Source of the DNA: Theobroma cacao | Lineage: Eukaryota > Streptophyta > Magnoliopsida > Malvales > Malvaceae | DNA: 64,000 nucleotides | Assembly: GCF_000208745.1 (NCBI RefSeq) | Contig: NC_030851.1 | Location: 5,556,524-5,620,523 of the forward strand | Direction: 5' to 3' | In this document: in pieces, positions 1 to 11,595 of the stretch | Layout: every line of letters begins with the position of its first letter | How positions within the stretch are numbered: the stretch's first letter is position 1 | Made by a program: the position numbers and the translations under genes | The notes under the pieces: generated by a model | The model's database searches: none | What the model was told of the DNA's origin: nothing | What the model saw: the letters and a program-made list of their open reading frames with translations, nothing else

Positions 1-1223
1 AGTTTCACAAAACTAACGTAGAGTACAGCAAGTACTTTCTGTGAATGGTACACATGGGCCCCTATCCATATTACCTATAAAGATCGAAACAATATCAAAA
101 TTGCGGGTCCCAAACCCACATGATCATACCTTCTTCTCACCAGATGACGATATCTAGGTTCCCTATCAGACGCTCAGCCCTCCATTTGAAATCTTTCTGA
201 CCCGATCGCCTCTCAGCCCTTAACTGGTTGGACTTGAACCGGTCATCATTGTCTGTCCACCAAGCCATCACTCTATCACCATTTTCTCATTTTTCAACTT
301 AAGTTAATTATTTAAATCCCATTGTTACGGCCTCGAGTACCAATTAAATTTGATTTGACGTTACAATTAAATAACAAGTCGGCTCAATTATAACGTTTTG
401 TTTAGAACTAAACTTGATTTCACATTATAATCAATAAAATTAATTATTATTACCATATACCATCATTTGAGTAGTGAAATAAATAATAATAAAATAAAAT
501 AAAATAATTTTTACAAAATTTGGTATAATAAATAAAATAGAGTAAAAATAATTATTATAATTTATTGTAATATTTTGTTGATAAAAATAAGATTAAAATA
601 AAAAATTAAAATATTTTTTATTATTTATATGATTTTTTTTTTTTATTTATTTTAAATTTAATTTTATAATTTATTTAAAATATTAATAATTTACAATTTA
701 ATGAATATTTTATTTATTTATGATACATATGATATAATCATAATTATTTGAAAACATTGTAAAAAAATCATGTTAATAGTTGATAAACTATTAATTAACA
801 AGGAGTTATAGTTTTTAGTTCTTTGTTAGTTAAAATTGTTCTAAGTTATGTGTGATAAAATGTTTAAAACGTATACTTGTTATGCCTCTATAGAAAAGGA
901 ATAGAATGTTTTAACTTCACCATTGAGTAGTGACTTTTAAGCAAATAAGTGGGTGTAGTTAAAGCGCACAATATAGCTTGTCATTTGTCAATAATTAAAA
1001 AGACCTCTATTATAATTTATTAAAATAGCGTTTAATAAAAAGAAAGCAAAAATACATTCCTTACAATATACTCAATTAAATTATATTACAGTGTTTGTTC
1101 TACAATAAGCCATTGTTATGTAAGATTTTTTTTTTTTTAAAAGCCAATAACTATATATTATATTTCAAAAGAGTGTGAAAGGATAAAGTATCCCCTACAA
1201 ATCGAGGCAAAAAGTACCCACAC

Positions 1224-1860
1224 TGTTTTGTAAGATTACAATGTAATCACATTACAATCAATGAATGTAATGTGATTGCAATTTAAAACCAATGCAATAA
1301 GATTGCATCGCACTTAATTTGCAATATTATTAAAAATATTTTTACCCTTTAACTTTATTACTTTATTAAAGTCATTTTGTAATGTTATAATTTATTTTTT
1401 TATATAGATTTCGAGAGATATTTCTTTATTACTCTTAGTAACCATTTTCTATTATATGTTGAAAGGTGACTGTCAATAAAATTTATATTGTCTTTTAAAG
1501 GAAAAAAAATTAAAATAAAATATATAACATAGAAAATTATATTTCAAAATAAAAATAAAATATATAAGATTATATTAAGAAATGAAACTAAAATATATGA
1601 CATTAAAAATATATTTAAGAGATAATATTATACAAAAATTAACAATAAAAAATATAAGCATATTAAACTTACATTTTAATAAATAGGGATAATTTTGAAA
1701 ATTGATATTACATTTTCAACAAAGTATTTGTAAAACAAACGCTACAATACTATTTTTGTTGCATTTTAATTATTACTTTACTTATATAACAAGCACTGCA
1801 ATGTTATATTTCATGCAATTACATTGCTTGCAACCACATTGCATTGTAAAGTTCCAAACA
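1224..1860. mobile_element. Possible MITE with degenerate terminal inverted repeats
   Basis: The left end (from 1224, beginning TGTTTTG) and the reverse complement of the right end (ending CCAAACA at 1860) look alike: both start TGTTT, then carry TTACAATG and a run of CAATG/GATTGCA words. The interior is AT-rich and non-coding. Size (about 640 bp), the TGTTTGG-like end and the lack of coding capacity fit a non-autonomous DNA transposon. I see no clear target-site duplication, so the borders are approximate and the superfamily is unknown. Confidence 0.35.
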
Positions 1861-1908
1861 TTATCTATTTGTCCTTAGACTTAAAAGGTTAATATAATTT
1901 ATTTAGTN

Positions 1909-2240
1909 AGGTGAAAGCGGCGTCGGTTGGGACGGCGATGACGACGGAAGCAGCTGTGACGGCAATTTTATGACCGAATATGGTCGGACAAGATTCAAAC
2001 GGAGATTCAGCTAGATCTAGCACTCAACGGCCAAATCTGGCCGCGAGAAGTACCGAATCTGATGCTTCCCGACCAGATCCCACATTTGGATCTGACACTC
2101 CACGGCCAGATCCACCTGCGGGGAAGCCCCGATCTGGCACCGTAGTGGCCAGATCTGGCCACATGGTGTGCCAGATCTGGCCATATGCTGTGCCAGATTG
2201 GCGTTTTGTTACACCGGTGGCATTTCCGGGGACCGTCCCA
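1909..2240. repeat. GC-rich island with repeated GATCTGG / CCAGATC words
   Basis: This is a sharp GC-rich block inside AT-rich DNA. The words GATCTGG, AATCTGG and their complement CCAGATC recur many times between about 2030 and 2205. They include a perfect 14-bp palindrome, GGCCAGATCTGGCC, at 2147-2160 and a near copy at 2170-2182. An 87-codon frame (1980-2243) crosses it, but its proline, arginine and serine bias follows the repeat words and it matches no family known to me. It may be a transposon fragment or a diverged tandem array. Confidence 0.5.
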
Positions 2241-5213
2241 TGAAAAAGAAAAAGGAAAAAAATAGAATAAAAAAAATAAATTATTTATAAAATTTAAAAT
2301 ACTAATATTTTATATATAATTTAAACATTATTAATATTAATATGATTAAAATATTAAATTATAAAATAAAATATTATTAATTAAAATATTAGTAATTAAA
2401 TTATATTAAAATATTGATATTTAAATTATTAATTATTAATATTTTAATTAATTATAAATTATTAATATTTAAAAAATAAATAAATAATAATTATATATAA
2501 TAAAGGGTATTTTTATCTTTTTATTTTCTATTCTTTTCCTATTTTAAAGTTATTATTACCAACCAAATACTGTAATAAGTCATAATAATTATTCCTACTC
2601 TATTCTATTCATCATACTAAACTACGTAATATTTATTCTACTATATTCTCATCTCATTCTATTCTCACGTAATAACTATTCTATTTAATTTCTATTATAT
2701 TTCATTCATATTTATTTCGCGAACCAAACATGCCATGAGAGAAAGTTGAGTGTAGTTAAAGAAGACTTTTTACCAATTTGGAAAAATAGCTAAAACAAAG
2801 GAATTGTTATTCTTTGCTAGATTACCAACTAAACAATGAGAGAAAATAGTAGCTGAGCATACCAAATGTGCTGCTAGGTTCAATTCTAAACTTTTTCTAT
2901 TTCCAGATAAAAAATCTGAAGTTTTTAAGGCATTATTCCCGTCCCCTAAATCCAAGCTGCAATTAGTAAACCAAGTGTCATTACTTAATAACACACCTTT
3001 AGATTTTAGATGAAGGCCCCACTGGCGCTATCATCGCGTTGCGATTTGGTAGCTTTTGGTAATATCATTATGCTGTGATTTGGTTGCTTTTGGCCTAATC
3101 ATGTCTTAAAATGAAATTCGGTAAGGCACTAGTACTGTGATTAAGCAAGCCAAATGTGCCATTCCCCTATTGTTATTTATTTTTCCTATTTGATCTCTCT
3201 AGCTACAATCTTAATCTCATCACTATCACTGTTTTCGACATCACTACTCGATCTTAAATCTCACCGCTACGTTGAACAGGCGGTTGAACGGACTCGAAAT
3301 CTAAGCTCTAAATAAAATAGTGGAAGCAGAAATATAGTTGACCGCATGTCGGCGATGCCGCGATATGAATGGGAAAAGGAGACACGTGGTAAATCAGGTT
3401 AACCACACATGAGTTCGGTGAGGAGACACGGCAGTCAAGATCGTCCCGACATTTGCTTCGTCGCATGCTGCGTTTTTCCACGCCTCGTTGGTCGCTTGGC
3501 TTCGTTCCTGTGCATGTCCCTCCCTTCGCTTCGTTCGATGTTCCAACAAAAGGGTCCATTTTGTTTCTTATTAACAAAACTGCCCCGCCCCCTTGACCTT
3601 GCACTTACAAAAAGCTAGCTTTACCAGTCGTAATCAGCTAAATTTGAAGGCGAGAGGCATGGACAATTATTTTACTGAAAACCTTGGTAAAACTCACTTC
3701 AGTCTCCAGAAAAATCTAAGGAATTAATTGATACTGAAAAAAACAAACTTCGAGAATAGCAAGATTGGCCGTTCACGAAATAGAAAGAGTCAAACATGAT
3801 CAAAAAAGGTTCAGAATTAGAAAGTGGTGGCTAGAGAGGAAAGAGAGAGGAGTAAAACAGTCAAATCCTATCCACTTGGGTCATGGTTATGGAGCTTCAA
3901 AAATAACTAAAGAAGAAACATTCTGAGATCGTATATATCACGCACCAACACTACCTTACAACAAGGCAACATCTGAGTGGAAGTGTCAAACACCAGATCG
4001 AACTATACTAAAAACGAGAAAGATATGCAAGTCTGAAGATTTATCTTACAAAACGTTGGGCAGCAAAAGCCATCCTTGATGACATCATGGAATGAAAATA
4101 CTACTAGCTGTAGGGCCTGCTAAACCACATCAAAGACTATGTTCAGAATGAATCAAGCACACAAGAAAACAACATAAAGAGATTTATCACAACCACATAC
4201 CAGTTAAGCTTCACTAATAACAGTACTTTTGTTCTTGAAGTTTAGTTCAAGTTACTTCATCAATATGAAGGTCATTGCACGAGGCAAACTACCTAAATAT
4301 AGACATGCCAGCCTGTTAAACATTGTCAGAAACATGCAAGTAGTTCCTATGATGCAAGAATCAGTTACAATCACTGGTTCAATCATACCCATGCAGTGGT
4401 GAATTAAGATTGTGCCATGTTCTGACTTTAGATTCGGTGGAAGCTCTGCTGAAAAGAACATTTTTAAATTGAGTTTGATGTAGCCTTCGGGTCACAATCC
4501 AAATATAAAAACTTTCTTTTGCTGTCATACTCTAAAATGACAGCATTTGTTTTGTAGGAAGTGCTCAAGTTGTGCAAACTTCCACCACAGAGGATATAAG
4601 AAGTAGCCCCTTGTTTCAAAGACATGAAACATCATGAGGATTTAATAGTGAACTACTACTGCACCCAAACTCTGCTTATCAAAACATGAAGCCAACTCAG
4701 CCAACAACTGCATGCACTTCATCAATTATGCCAAAATTTTCTCAACAATATCCAGAGCATATGCAACTAACCAAGTGTTAAGTAAAATGATTGGGCTATA
4801 CTGCCTATACATGTTCACCAAAACTGTGAGCTAAGAAAGATTGAGTAAGAACCATGCATGACAAAAGTTAGCGAATTTTAATTAATACTTATACATTGAT
4901 GCTTGCAGCTACAAATACTTACTTAATACTAGAAAAGAAAAACGTATATTAAAAACCAAATCTTATTTAGCAGTGATAAATAATTGGTCTCCAAATATTC
5001 AACAACAAAGCCGAAATCTAAGGTAACACTTAGGACCAGAAGATACAGATATTATAACCAAAAAATTGCAGTAGCTTGAGACAATGATACCAAAGAAACA
5101 CTGCCTAGATTACACAAAGGAAACTGGCAGTTGCATTTAAAAATGGTGAAAAAACAAGCGCACCCGAAGCCCATTTTGAGCATAACAACAAACACCTAGT
5201 AAACATTACGCGT

Positions 5214-5560
5214 TCATCTACCGACACAAGTCTCCTTCAGCTTCTGAGCTGCTGTTTCATCCACCGAGTACTGCAACCATGAGAAGACCCAATAAATTTC
5301 AATTTTTTATATGAAAAATTATATGCACAAATGTTATTAGACGCGAATTCAGAGTTTCGACGAACCTTGTTGAGTACCCAAAGAGAGTGGTTATAGGCGC
5401 GGTGGAAGAGCTCGTCGAGGGCTTTGGAATCTGAGGCGTCGACGTCCCTATAATTAACGAAGTTCTCGCGGGCGTATTTAGCGTAGTAAGGCCTCGAGTC
5501 CTTCGGCAAGCGCCTCACCAACCTTAGCACCTGAGCGTAAACTCTCAACGCTTTCTCCAT
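5214..5560 (-). CDS. LYR-motif protein (LYRM9-like), mitochondrial
   Basis: This is a two-exon gene: exon 1 is 5560-5366 and exon 2 is 5270-5214, with a 95-bp GT-AG intron. The product is 83 residues. The N-terminus (MEKALRVYAQVLRLVRRLP) matches the start of the Complex1_LYR domain, although the signature is degenerate here (V-Y-A rather than L-Y-R). The segments RPYYAKYARENF and NHSLWVLNKYSVDETAAQKL are typical of the plant LYRM9-like group. Family members are small mitochondrial adaptors that bind acyl carrier protein and serve Fe-S or respiratory-complex assembly; the exact client of this subgroup is not known to me. Reading through the intron gives a false C-terminus, whereas the spliced tail keeps the family pattern. 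TGGGCC site II words lie 74-192 bp upstream, as is common for nuclear genes of mitochondrial proteins. Family assignment is firm, function is by inference. Confidence 0.88.
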
Positions 5561-7832
5561 TCTTCCCTTTCAGAAAAGCACTGTACTTGATGTTCCATCT
5601 CAGAGGTGTTCTTCCTTCCTTGGACTGCTAATCGGCCCATTAGGCCGCATCTAAAACAAAACTTTGCTATAACAAGAAAATGATTCCAGTTGAGTCAGGC
5701 CGGCCCAGAAAACCCTTACCAACGGGCCATATTGGCCGGGCCACTAGGCCCATTAAATGACTACACATGTTTTTTTTTAATTAAAAACTCTATTTTTTAC
5801 TGAAATGAAATTTTTATGTTGCACGATTACTGATATTGACATGAGCAACCCACCAGTCTAGATTATCTTGCATGGGACAATTGCTACTAGAAATTAGTAT
5901 ATTAGAAAAACTATGATCCATAAAAATTAAGTAGGAATTATAATCAGTTCTAAATGGCGATTGGCTAAAAGCCAATTTCACAAGAGCTCAACAGATACTG
6001 CTATACTAGCTAGATACTCCATCGCTATCCCAATTCTTGAACTCGATTGGTTGTCGGCATTCAATCTAATTAATTAAAGCTGCAAAATTAAATAATTTGC
6101 AGGCGTCCGATCTAAGTAAACTACACAATTTATGATTCCCAAGATATTGTCGAGACATTGATAGGATAAGAACGGAGATTAATGATACGGGGCTTTAGTT
6201 TTTCTCTTCCTGTTAATTTTTTTGTGATCCAAATTCAGACATGCAAATTTGTCCAATTTCGCATGTGGAAGGACACGCATGGGCCGCTACATCCAGAGAA
6301 CGTCAAACTACCACGTCCCGCCTTTGCTATAGTCCATGCAAACGACCATCGTTCCCAGGTCTTGAAACTAGATAACGAAAGAATTGAAAGGAAAGTGAAA
6401 GAAAAATCAACAGTAGTAAACAAGGGCGGAGCGTCCCTTTGTAACGGTGTCCCCTCAAAATTTTAGAAATTTTTTATAAAATATATATTTTTTAATAATT
6501 TCTTAAAATAATTTTTATTAAATAATTAATATAATTAAAAAATAAATAAAATAATCTTACAAGCTCCATTCAATTTCACTCAAATTCTTAAATTTTTTTA
6601 TTTTTTAAATTTCTCCACCAATTTTTCTCTCTTTTCTTTTCTATTCTTGTGTTGTGAAATTATAAAAAGGTAAAATTTTTATTTAATTTTTTCTATTTAT
6701 ATTATTATTATTTATACTTATTTATTTTTTTCAATTATATTCTATTTGTTCATATATTTTAAGTTTTTATAGATTTTTTTTTAAAATTTCTATGAATCAT
6801 CAACTATATTTTTTTTTTGTTATATAGTTTATATCTCCTACTTGCTATGTTTTTTTTTTCTGTTATGCAGATTTTATTTTTAATGATTTTAATTTTTAAA
6901 AAATAAAAAATTATTGTATATGTAATTCTCAAATATAAGTTATAGTGTTACATTATTAATTGTTGTTTAAAATTTCACTAATATATTTTTTTTTTATTAA
7001 TCCTAATTATATAAGAAAAAATTATCTTGAATATATGTTTTTAATGTATTTTACGTTTTATATTTAGTTGAAAGAAAATTATTTTAAGTATAAGAAGAAA
7101 TTATTGATTCTGTATATTATATTTAACTATTTATATTTTACGCATTATAGTTTAATATTTAGTATTATAAACTTAAATATAATAAAATAAAAATATTAGA
7201 TGTTGACTACATTAATTTTTTAGTCGTTTATATTGATAAAAACAAGACTTCAAAATATAATGGATGATAAGTTTTTTACAAATAATTTAGTTGTTTATAT
7301 TAAAAAAAATATTGTCATCGTTGAACAAAACTTTTTTAGAGTGCTATTATAAGTTTTTTTCTTTTGTTTTTTTTTATTTACATGTTATATAGAACTATTG
7401 TTAATTATAAATTTTTTTATTATTAATGGTTAAGTTCAATATATTAGTTTTAAAATTTTTTAATATTTATTCTTTTTAGCCTTTGGTCCCATCAATAAAA
7501 ATTATCTAACTCCATCCCTGGTAGTAAATATGAAAATCATAAAACATTTGATTTATTGATTAATGAATTATTTTACTTATAAAAATAAGATTCAAAATTT
7601 TTTCCTCAATTATAAAAAAATAAAAAAAAACTTTCAACTGGACCATTTAGCACCACCAGTTCCAGGCAGTTTTTAATTTCTTTCTTTCGTGGCTTATGTT
7701 ACTTGCAAGTTGGCGAATCTACCATCACTAGTTCTTTCCTTAAATGAACAACAGCATGAATCTTATCTCTCAACTCTTTCTCATCTCCCAAGCACTCCAA
7801 ACCACACAACCCCTGAAACCCACCGAGCAAAA
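5561..7832. other. Intergenic region between divergent genes
   Basis: This stretch separates the LYR gene (minus) from the intronless gene at 7833 (plus), so it holds both promoters. The middle (about 6460-7630) is extremely AT-rich with many poly-T and poly-A runs. The frames at 6182-6466 and its antisense shadow have no recognisable domain. The last 90 bp before 7833 read as a plausible C/A-rich 5' leader. Confidence 0.55.
5634..5752 (-). promoter_or_regulatory. Site II (TGGGCC) cluster of the LYR gene promoter
   Basis: GGCCCA, which reads TGGGCC on the gene's strand, occurs at 5634-5639, 5702-5707 and 5747-5752. All three lie within 200 bp upstream of the minus-strand start codon. Site II words bound by TCP-type factors are enriched in promoters of housekeeping and mitochondrial-protein genes in plants. 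Presence is seen directly; function is inferred. Confidence 0.5.
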
Positions 7833-9425
7833 ATGATGGACATTTGGTCTTGGATATGTGAGCTTCCTAACTCAGAAGAGTGGGCCGAGTCTGACTCACC
7901 ATTAATCTTTACTCTCGCGAGTGCTAAAGTACGGAACCAAGGCGATTCGACTCGTTCAATCCAACTCAGAGCTGAGCGTACCTCAGGGTCCAATTTAGAG
8001 GTCTTGGTGACCTTCAACATATGCTTCGAAGGTTTTCAAGCTTCCAATGCTCAAAAGCCTCTCTGGGTTTCTGACACGTGCCCTCTATTATCAGAGCAAC
8101 CGTTCCTCCCTCTAGTACTCCAGCTCCTCCAAGAAATCATCAACCGTTCACCTTCAGTGCCTGACAGCACCTGCCCAAGGTCCCAGCTCCAGAGACTCAA
8201 ACCCGAACCCATCTCTTGGATCATGGAGTCTCACTCACCCGACTCATTTTCAAGGTTCTTTAACTTGGTCTTTCTCACGCGCTTGTTTTGGTTGTGTGCT
8301 TGTGATGCTCCTAGTGAAGTTGGATCCTTCTATTTTCAATCTTTACTAGGTCCAAATATCGAAGCCTTAACGTGTAAAGAAGCGCCCGTGCTGCGGACCT
8401 TTCTGGTTTCTGTTGGTGTAGACACCGAGCTATGTTTCATGCGAACCTTGGGGTACATTTTGGCAAAATGGATCATTTTAAGGGAGGTTAGCGTTGGATT
8501 ACAAACATTAACTCCTTTGCCAAGGCAGCACTTGGGAATTTCGTATGCAACTGAGGCTCATGGCTTTTGGACCTTGAAGGGATATGCGCCTGTTAACGCA
8601 ATGAAGCTGACGCATTCAAGTAATCAGAAAAGTATATTTCCTGCCATTGGAGCCAAGGAGTCTTTGTTAAGATACGCCCTGGCACACCAGCAGCTTGAGG
8701 CAGTCATTCAATTGGAATACTCCGTTGGATTCTATGATGGGTATATTCAGGTAAATGCCTGTGTTGATAACTTACGCTTCCACGTGGCTAAATTAGGATT
8801 CCGTAAAAAAGAGGATGACATGGATTATTTTGAGGAAAGACATTTTCCATCGAGGATCCGGGTTTGGGTTGGGCCGGAAGTTGGGTCAACATATGTGTAC
8901 GGGTTAAGCTTGGGTCGCTCCACAAACAATGGAGAAAGAGAAATAGAAACGCAAAGAATCGTTAAAGGGAGTATCCGAAACCAAAAAAATCCACAGGTTA
9001 AAGCCAGATCAAGAGTGTCCTTGAGGAACAAGATGAAGAATTGGAGGTGGGATCAAGACGCTGAAGGGAACGCTGCGGTGTTCGATGCAGTTTTATGTGA
9101 CAACGTGACAGGTCACGAAATTGCCACATGCAAGTCGTTGAATTATGGTAACGGTGGCAACGGCGACAATAGTTTACAGAATAGGTATTATGGAGTCAAT
9201 AGGCCATTTACGAAAACTGGTGGGTTGGTTTTTGCTGGGGATGATTATGGAGAGCGAGTAGCGTGGAGATTAAGCAGAGAAATGGAAGGCAGTGTTCTGA
9301 AATGGAGAATTGGAGGGGAAGTTTGGTTAAGTTATTGGCCTAATAATGTGGGTACTTCTTATATCGAGACAAGGTGCGTGGAATGGTGTGACGAAGTTGA
9401 TTTGCCATTGATTACTGCAAAATAG
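7833..9425 (+). CDS. Uncharacterised intronless plant protein, 530 aa
   Basis: The open frame extends upstream to 7689, but that codon is GTG and the preceding bases look like leader. The first ATG of the block beginning MMDIWSWICELPNSEEW (7833, with a second ATG at 7836) is the likely start, giving 530 residues. I do not recognise the family. Visible traits: a short acidic Trp-containing N-terminus; no convincing signal peptide or transit peptide; a central hydrophobic stretch FFNLVFLTRLFWLCAC; and a Trp-rich C-terminal half with a basic patch (KNPQVKARSRVSLRNKMKNW). The C-terminal segment reads like a compact beta-rich fold, with RVAWRLSREMEGSVLKWRIG followed by GEVWLSYWPNN and ending ETRCVEWCDEVDLPL. 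Codon use is even over the whole frame and there are no stops, which supports a real gene. It is intronless, unlike most of its neighbours. No role should be assigned from sequence alone. Confidence 0.8.
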   Translation: MMDIWSWICELPNSEEWAESDSPLIFTLASAKVRNQGDSTRSIQLRAERTSGSNLEVLVTFNICFEGFQASNAQKPLWVSDTCPLLSEQPFLPLVLQLLQEIINRSPSVPDSTCPRSQLQRLKPEPISWIMESHSPDSFSRFFNLVFLTRLFWLCACDAPSEVGSFYFQSLLGPNIEALTCKEAPVLRTFLVSVGVDTELCFMRTLGYILAKWIILREVSVGLQTLTPLPRQHLGISYATEAHGFWTLKGYAPVNAMKLTHSSNQKSIFPAIGAKESLLRYALAHQQLEAVIQLEYSVGFYDGYIQVNACVDNLRFHVAKLGFRKKEDDMDYFEERHFPSRIRVWVGPEVGSTYVYGLSLGRSTNNGEREIETQRIVKGSIRNQKNPQVKARSRVSLRNKMKNWRWDQDAEGNAAVFDAVLCDNVTGHEIATCKSLNYGNGGNGDNSLQNRYYGVNRPFTKTGGLVFAGDDYGERVAWRLSREMEGSVLKWRIGGEVWLSYWPNNVGTSYIETRCVEWCDEVDLPLITAK

Positions 9426-11030
9426 AATGGGAGATTTTCAGCTTGTAGACATATAACCTATTGCGTATAATGTAATAGCACTTATTATAGTAGAAGCTTT
9501 CCTAGTCCCAAATTAGCTTCCACAATCGTTCTAGGTCAGTCCTTTCGTAGGAGAAATGTACTGAACAAGAGAAGTAGAAATAAAATTTGGCAGCCCATCA
9601 AAAGCTTTTACTGTTCTTCTTCTGTTTTTTTTTTTTTTATAAATTTTTGGGCCATTTTTCTCCCTTTGCTTTCTCATCTATAAATAGTAGTGATTGGTTT
9701 TAACGTTTGATAACCATCTTGAAATCAATCAAGAGAATCCCGATGCTTATTCAACAAAAAAAAAAAGGGATTTAGAAAGCAAAAGAGGAGTTTGAAAAAT
9801 GTCTTGAATGCTCTGCATTCAACGAACCTTCGTCCTTCCCATGGAATTTGGGTGCCAAGTAATTAGCTAGCTACTATCAATCTGAGGGCCGATGCTATCC
9901 ATCATAAAGCATTGTTAAGTAAGTCATCACTTTATATAAAAAGTTGCAAAACACAATAAACTTCTAATCCCATAGATTGGGCAAAGGGACAAAAATAGTA
10001 AGAGAAAGTTCAAAACCTCCTGAAACCGTTTACCCAAAGTCATCTATAAGATTTATTTTCTAGTTACAGCAACTAAATTTGTGCAACCGAAATTGGTCAT
10101 TTGAGAAACTATAATTTAATAGAGTGAAACAGTTCTTTTTATTATTAAAAAATTAAAATACAATAAAATTATGATTTTTCATATTAAGTCAAAGATTTTT
10201 GATAAAATTACAAGATATTATTTCTTAAGCATTATTATTTTTTGCAAAATGCAACATGTGATTACGACTCAAAGTGAAACAAAAAAATTAAAATTATATA
10301 AATATTTAGTGCTGTACACGAAAAAGAATTCGAATCAAATAAAATTTAGAATTAAATCTCGTCGAGTTAAAACTCAACATCGGTGAAAGTAGGAAAATAG
10401 TCTAAAGAGTAGATAAAAAGTACAGAAAAATATTGTAATTTATTCAGTTACATTGGCTTGAAGCTTTGGAGGTACGTTCACTGTTTTCTTTTCTTTCTTT
10501 TTCTTCCGAGGGACCGTCATCAGGCTTTGAGATTGATCGTCGCAGACTTACAGTCAGTACTTTACTCATTGTATAACTTTGTATTTTCCCAGTTTTGCTC
10601 TTATATTCATACTCACTCTCTTTTATTCGGAAGAATATACGATCCTTTCTCTCTTAAAAGAATTAGGATCAGGTCTTCTTTGCTATATTATGATTTTCTT
10701 TTCTTTTCCTTTTTTTTTTTTGTAATTTTACTCTTGAATTATATATATGATTACTGTATCTTCATCTAGTACAATTTTACAGGATTTCTCTCATTTCTTT
10801 GAATGGTCTTTTGTTGGCATCTTTGAGAGTGAACCTAGGGTTTACTATTGTTGGGTTTCTCTTTGTTTTTCTGTTGGTGTGGCTTCAATAATTGATCTTT
10901 CAGAGACATTAGATGGATGCCAAGTGCTATCATTCTTGATATGTGTTAGTACTATTTTCCATAAGAATGTTTCTTTTGGTTCCGTACATCACCAATGTAA
11001 TGTTCCATTTGAACAGGACTCACGTTTCAA
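9426..11030. other. 3'UTR of the 530-aa gene, intergenic, and 5' region of the GRF gene
   Basis: There is no supported coding region. The frames at 10171-10386, 10458-10769 and 10747-11034 are AT-driven. A pyrimidine-rich stretch at about 10480-10780, then an AG just upstream of the next ATG (GAACAG ending near 11016), suggest that the zinc-finger gene may have a 5'UTR intron. That is inference only. Confidence 0.45.
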
Positions 11031-11595
11031 ATGACGAGTATCCTTGAAATTACGGAACCAAAGTGTCTATGCGGACTTCCCGCTAGACTGAGAAAATCTC
11101 GAACCTCCCCAGACCTCATTAGGCTGTTCTACGACTGTCCCAGGGATGGTGAATATGTAAGTATTTCTTTGTTTCTTTTTGTACTTTTAGAATTTGCCAT
11201 TTCCGTGCCTTGAGACAATGGTCGTAATTGTCCGTCCTGGATATTGCTAGCAATGTGCATTCTTCTGTTGGTTTGATGAGCTACTTCCAACAAATGATAG
11301 ACACGAAGAACTGGAAGAAGAAATAATCAATCTCGAACGGCTACTTGACTTTGAAAGGAGTATCTGGGAGCAAGAAAAATTAGAGTTAACATCCGAATTG
11401 TCTATCCTTCAAGCAGAGCTAGACGGTATCAAGGAAAAAATCAAAATAGCAAACGAGTCGGATCTTATGCCTCCTCTCGATAGATTATCCACAGCAGATG
11501 AGGCCAATCAGTCAACAATAGATCTGCATATGATACCCCAACAAGAAAGACATGGCGCAGAACCAATTGGTCCCATACCACTCAGTCCTCAATGA
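11031..11595 (+). CDS. GRF-type zinc-finger protein with coiled-coil tail
   Basis: There are two exons, 11031-11156 and 11251-11595, joined by a 94-bp GT-AG intron. The product is 156 residues. Splicing restores the zf-GRF module at residues about 12-52: C-L-C-G near the start, then FYDCPRDG, then QCAFFCWFDE. This provides the four cysteines and the F-F-x-W-x-D ending of the family. Without splicing the zinc finger is broken, which is the main evidence for the intron. Residues about 55-105 are rich in Glu, Leu and Lys and would form a coiled coil (ELEEEIINLERLLDFERSIW). The tail is short and unstructured. In larger proteins GRF fingers bind single-stranded nucleic acid in nucleases and topoisomerases. 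Plants also have many small GRF plus coiled-coil proteins of unknown function, often expanded near transposons, and this is one of those. Confidence 0.75.

Larger units (their letters stand above)
1..5213. other. AT-rich intergenic region, no supported gene
   Basis: There is no coding region I can support here. Short open frames occur (for example near 1980-2243, 2770-2994, 3308-3618 and 4252-4461) but none resembles a known family or shows codon-like structure. Much of 300-1900 and 2240-2720 is very AT-rich. Two repeat-like pieces are listed separately (1224-1860 and 1909-2240). Base 1908 is an n, so the assembly is unresolved at that point. The part next to 5213 must hold the 3'UTR of the minus-strand LYR gene. 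Confidence 0.6.

Noticed and set aside
180..260. Sequence with a GGACTTGAACCGG word that recalls a tRNA T-arm
   Set aside because: No matching acceptor stem, D-arm or anticodon arm could be built around it.
7689..7832. N-terminal extension of the intronless protein
   Set aside because: The frame begins with GTG and the extension reads like untranslated leader; ATG at 7833 is better.
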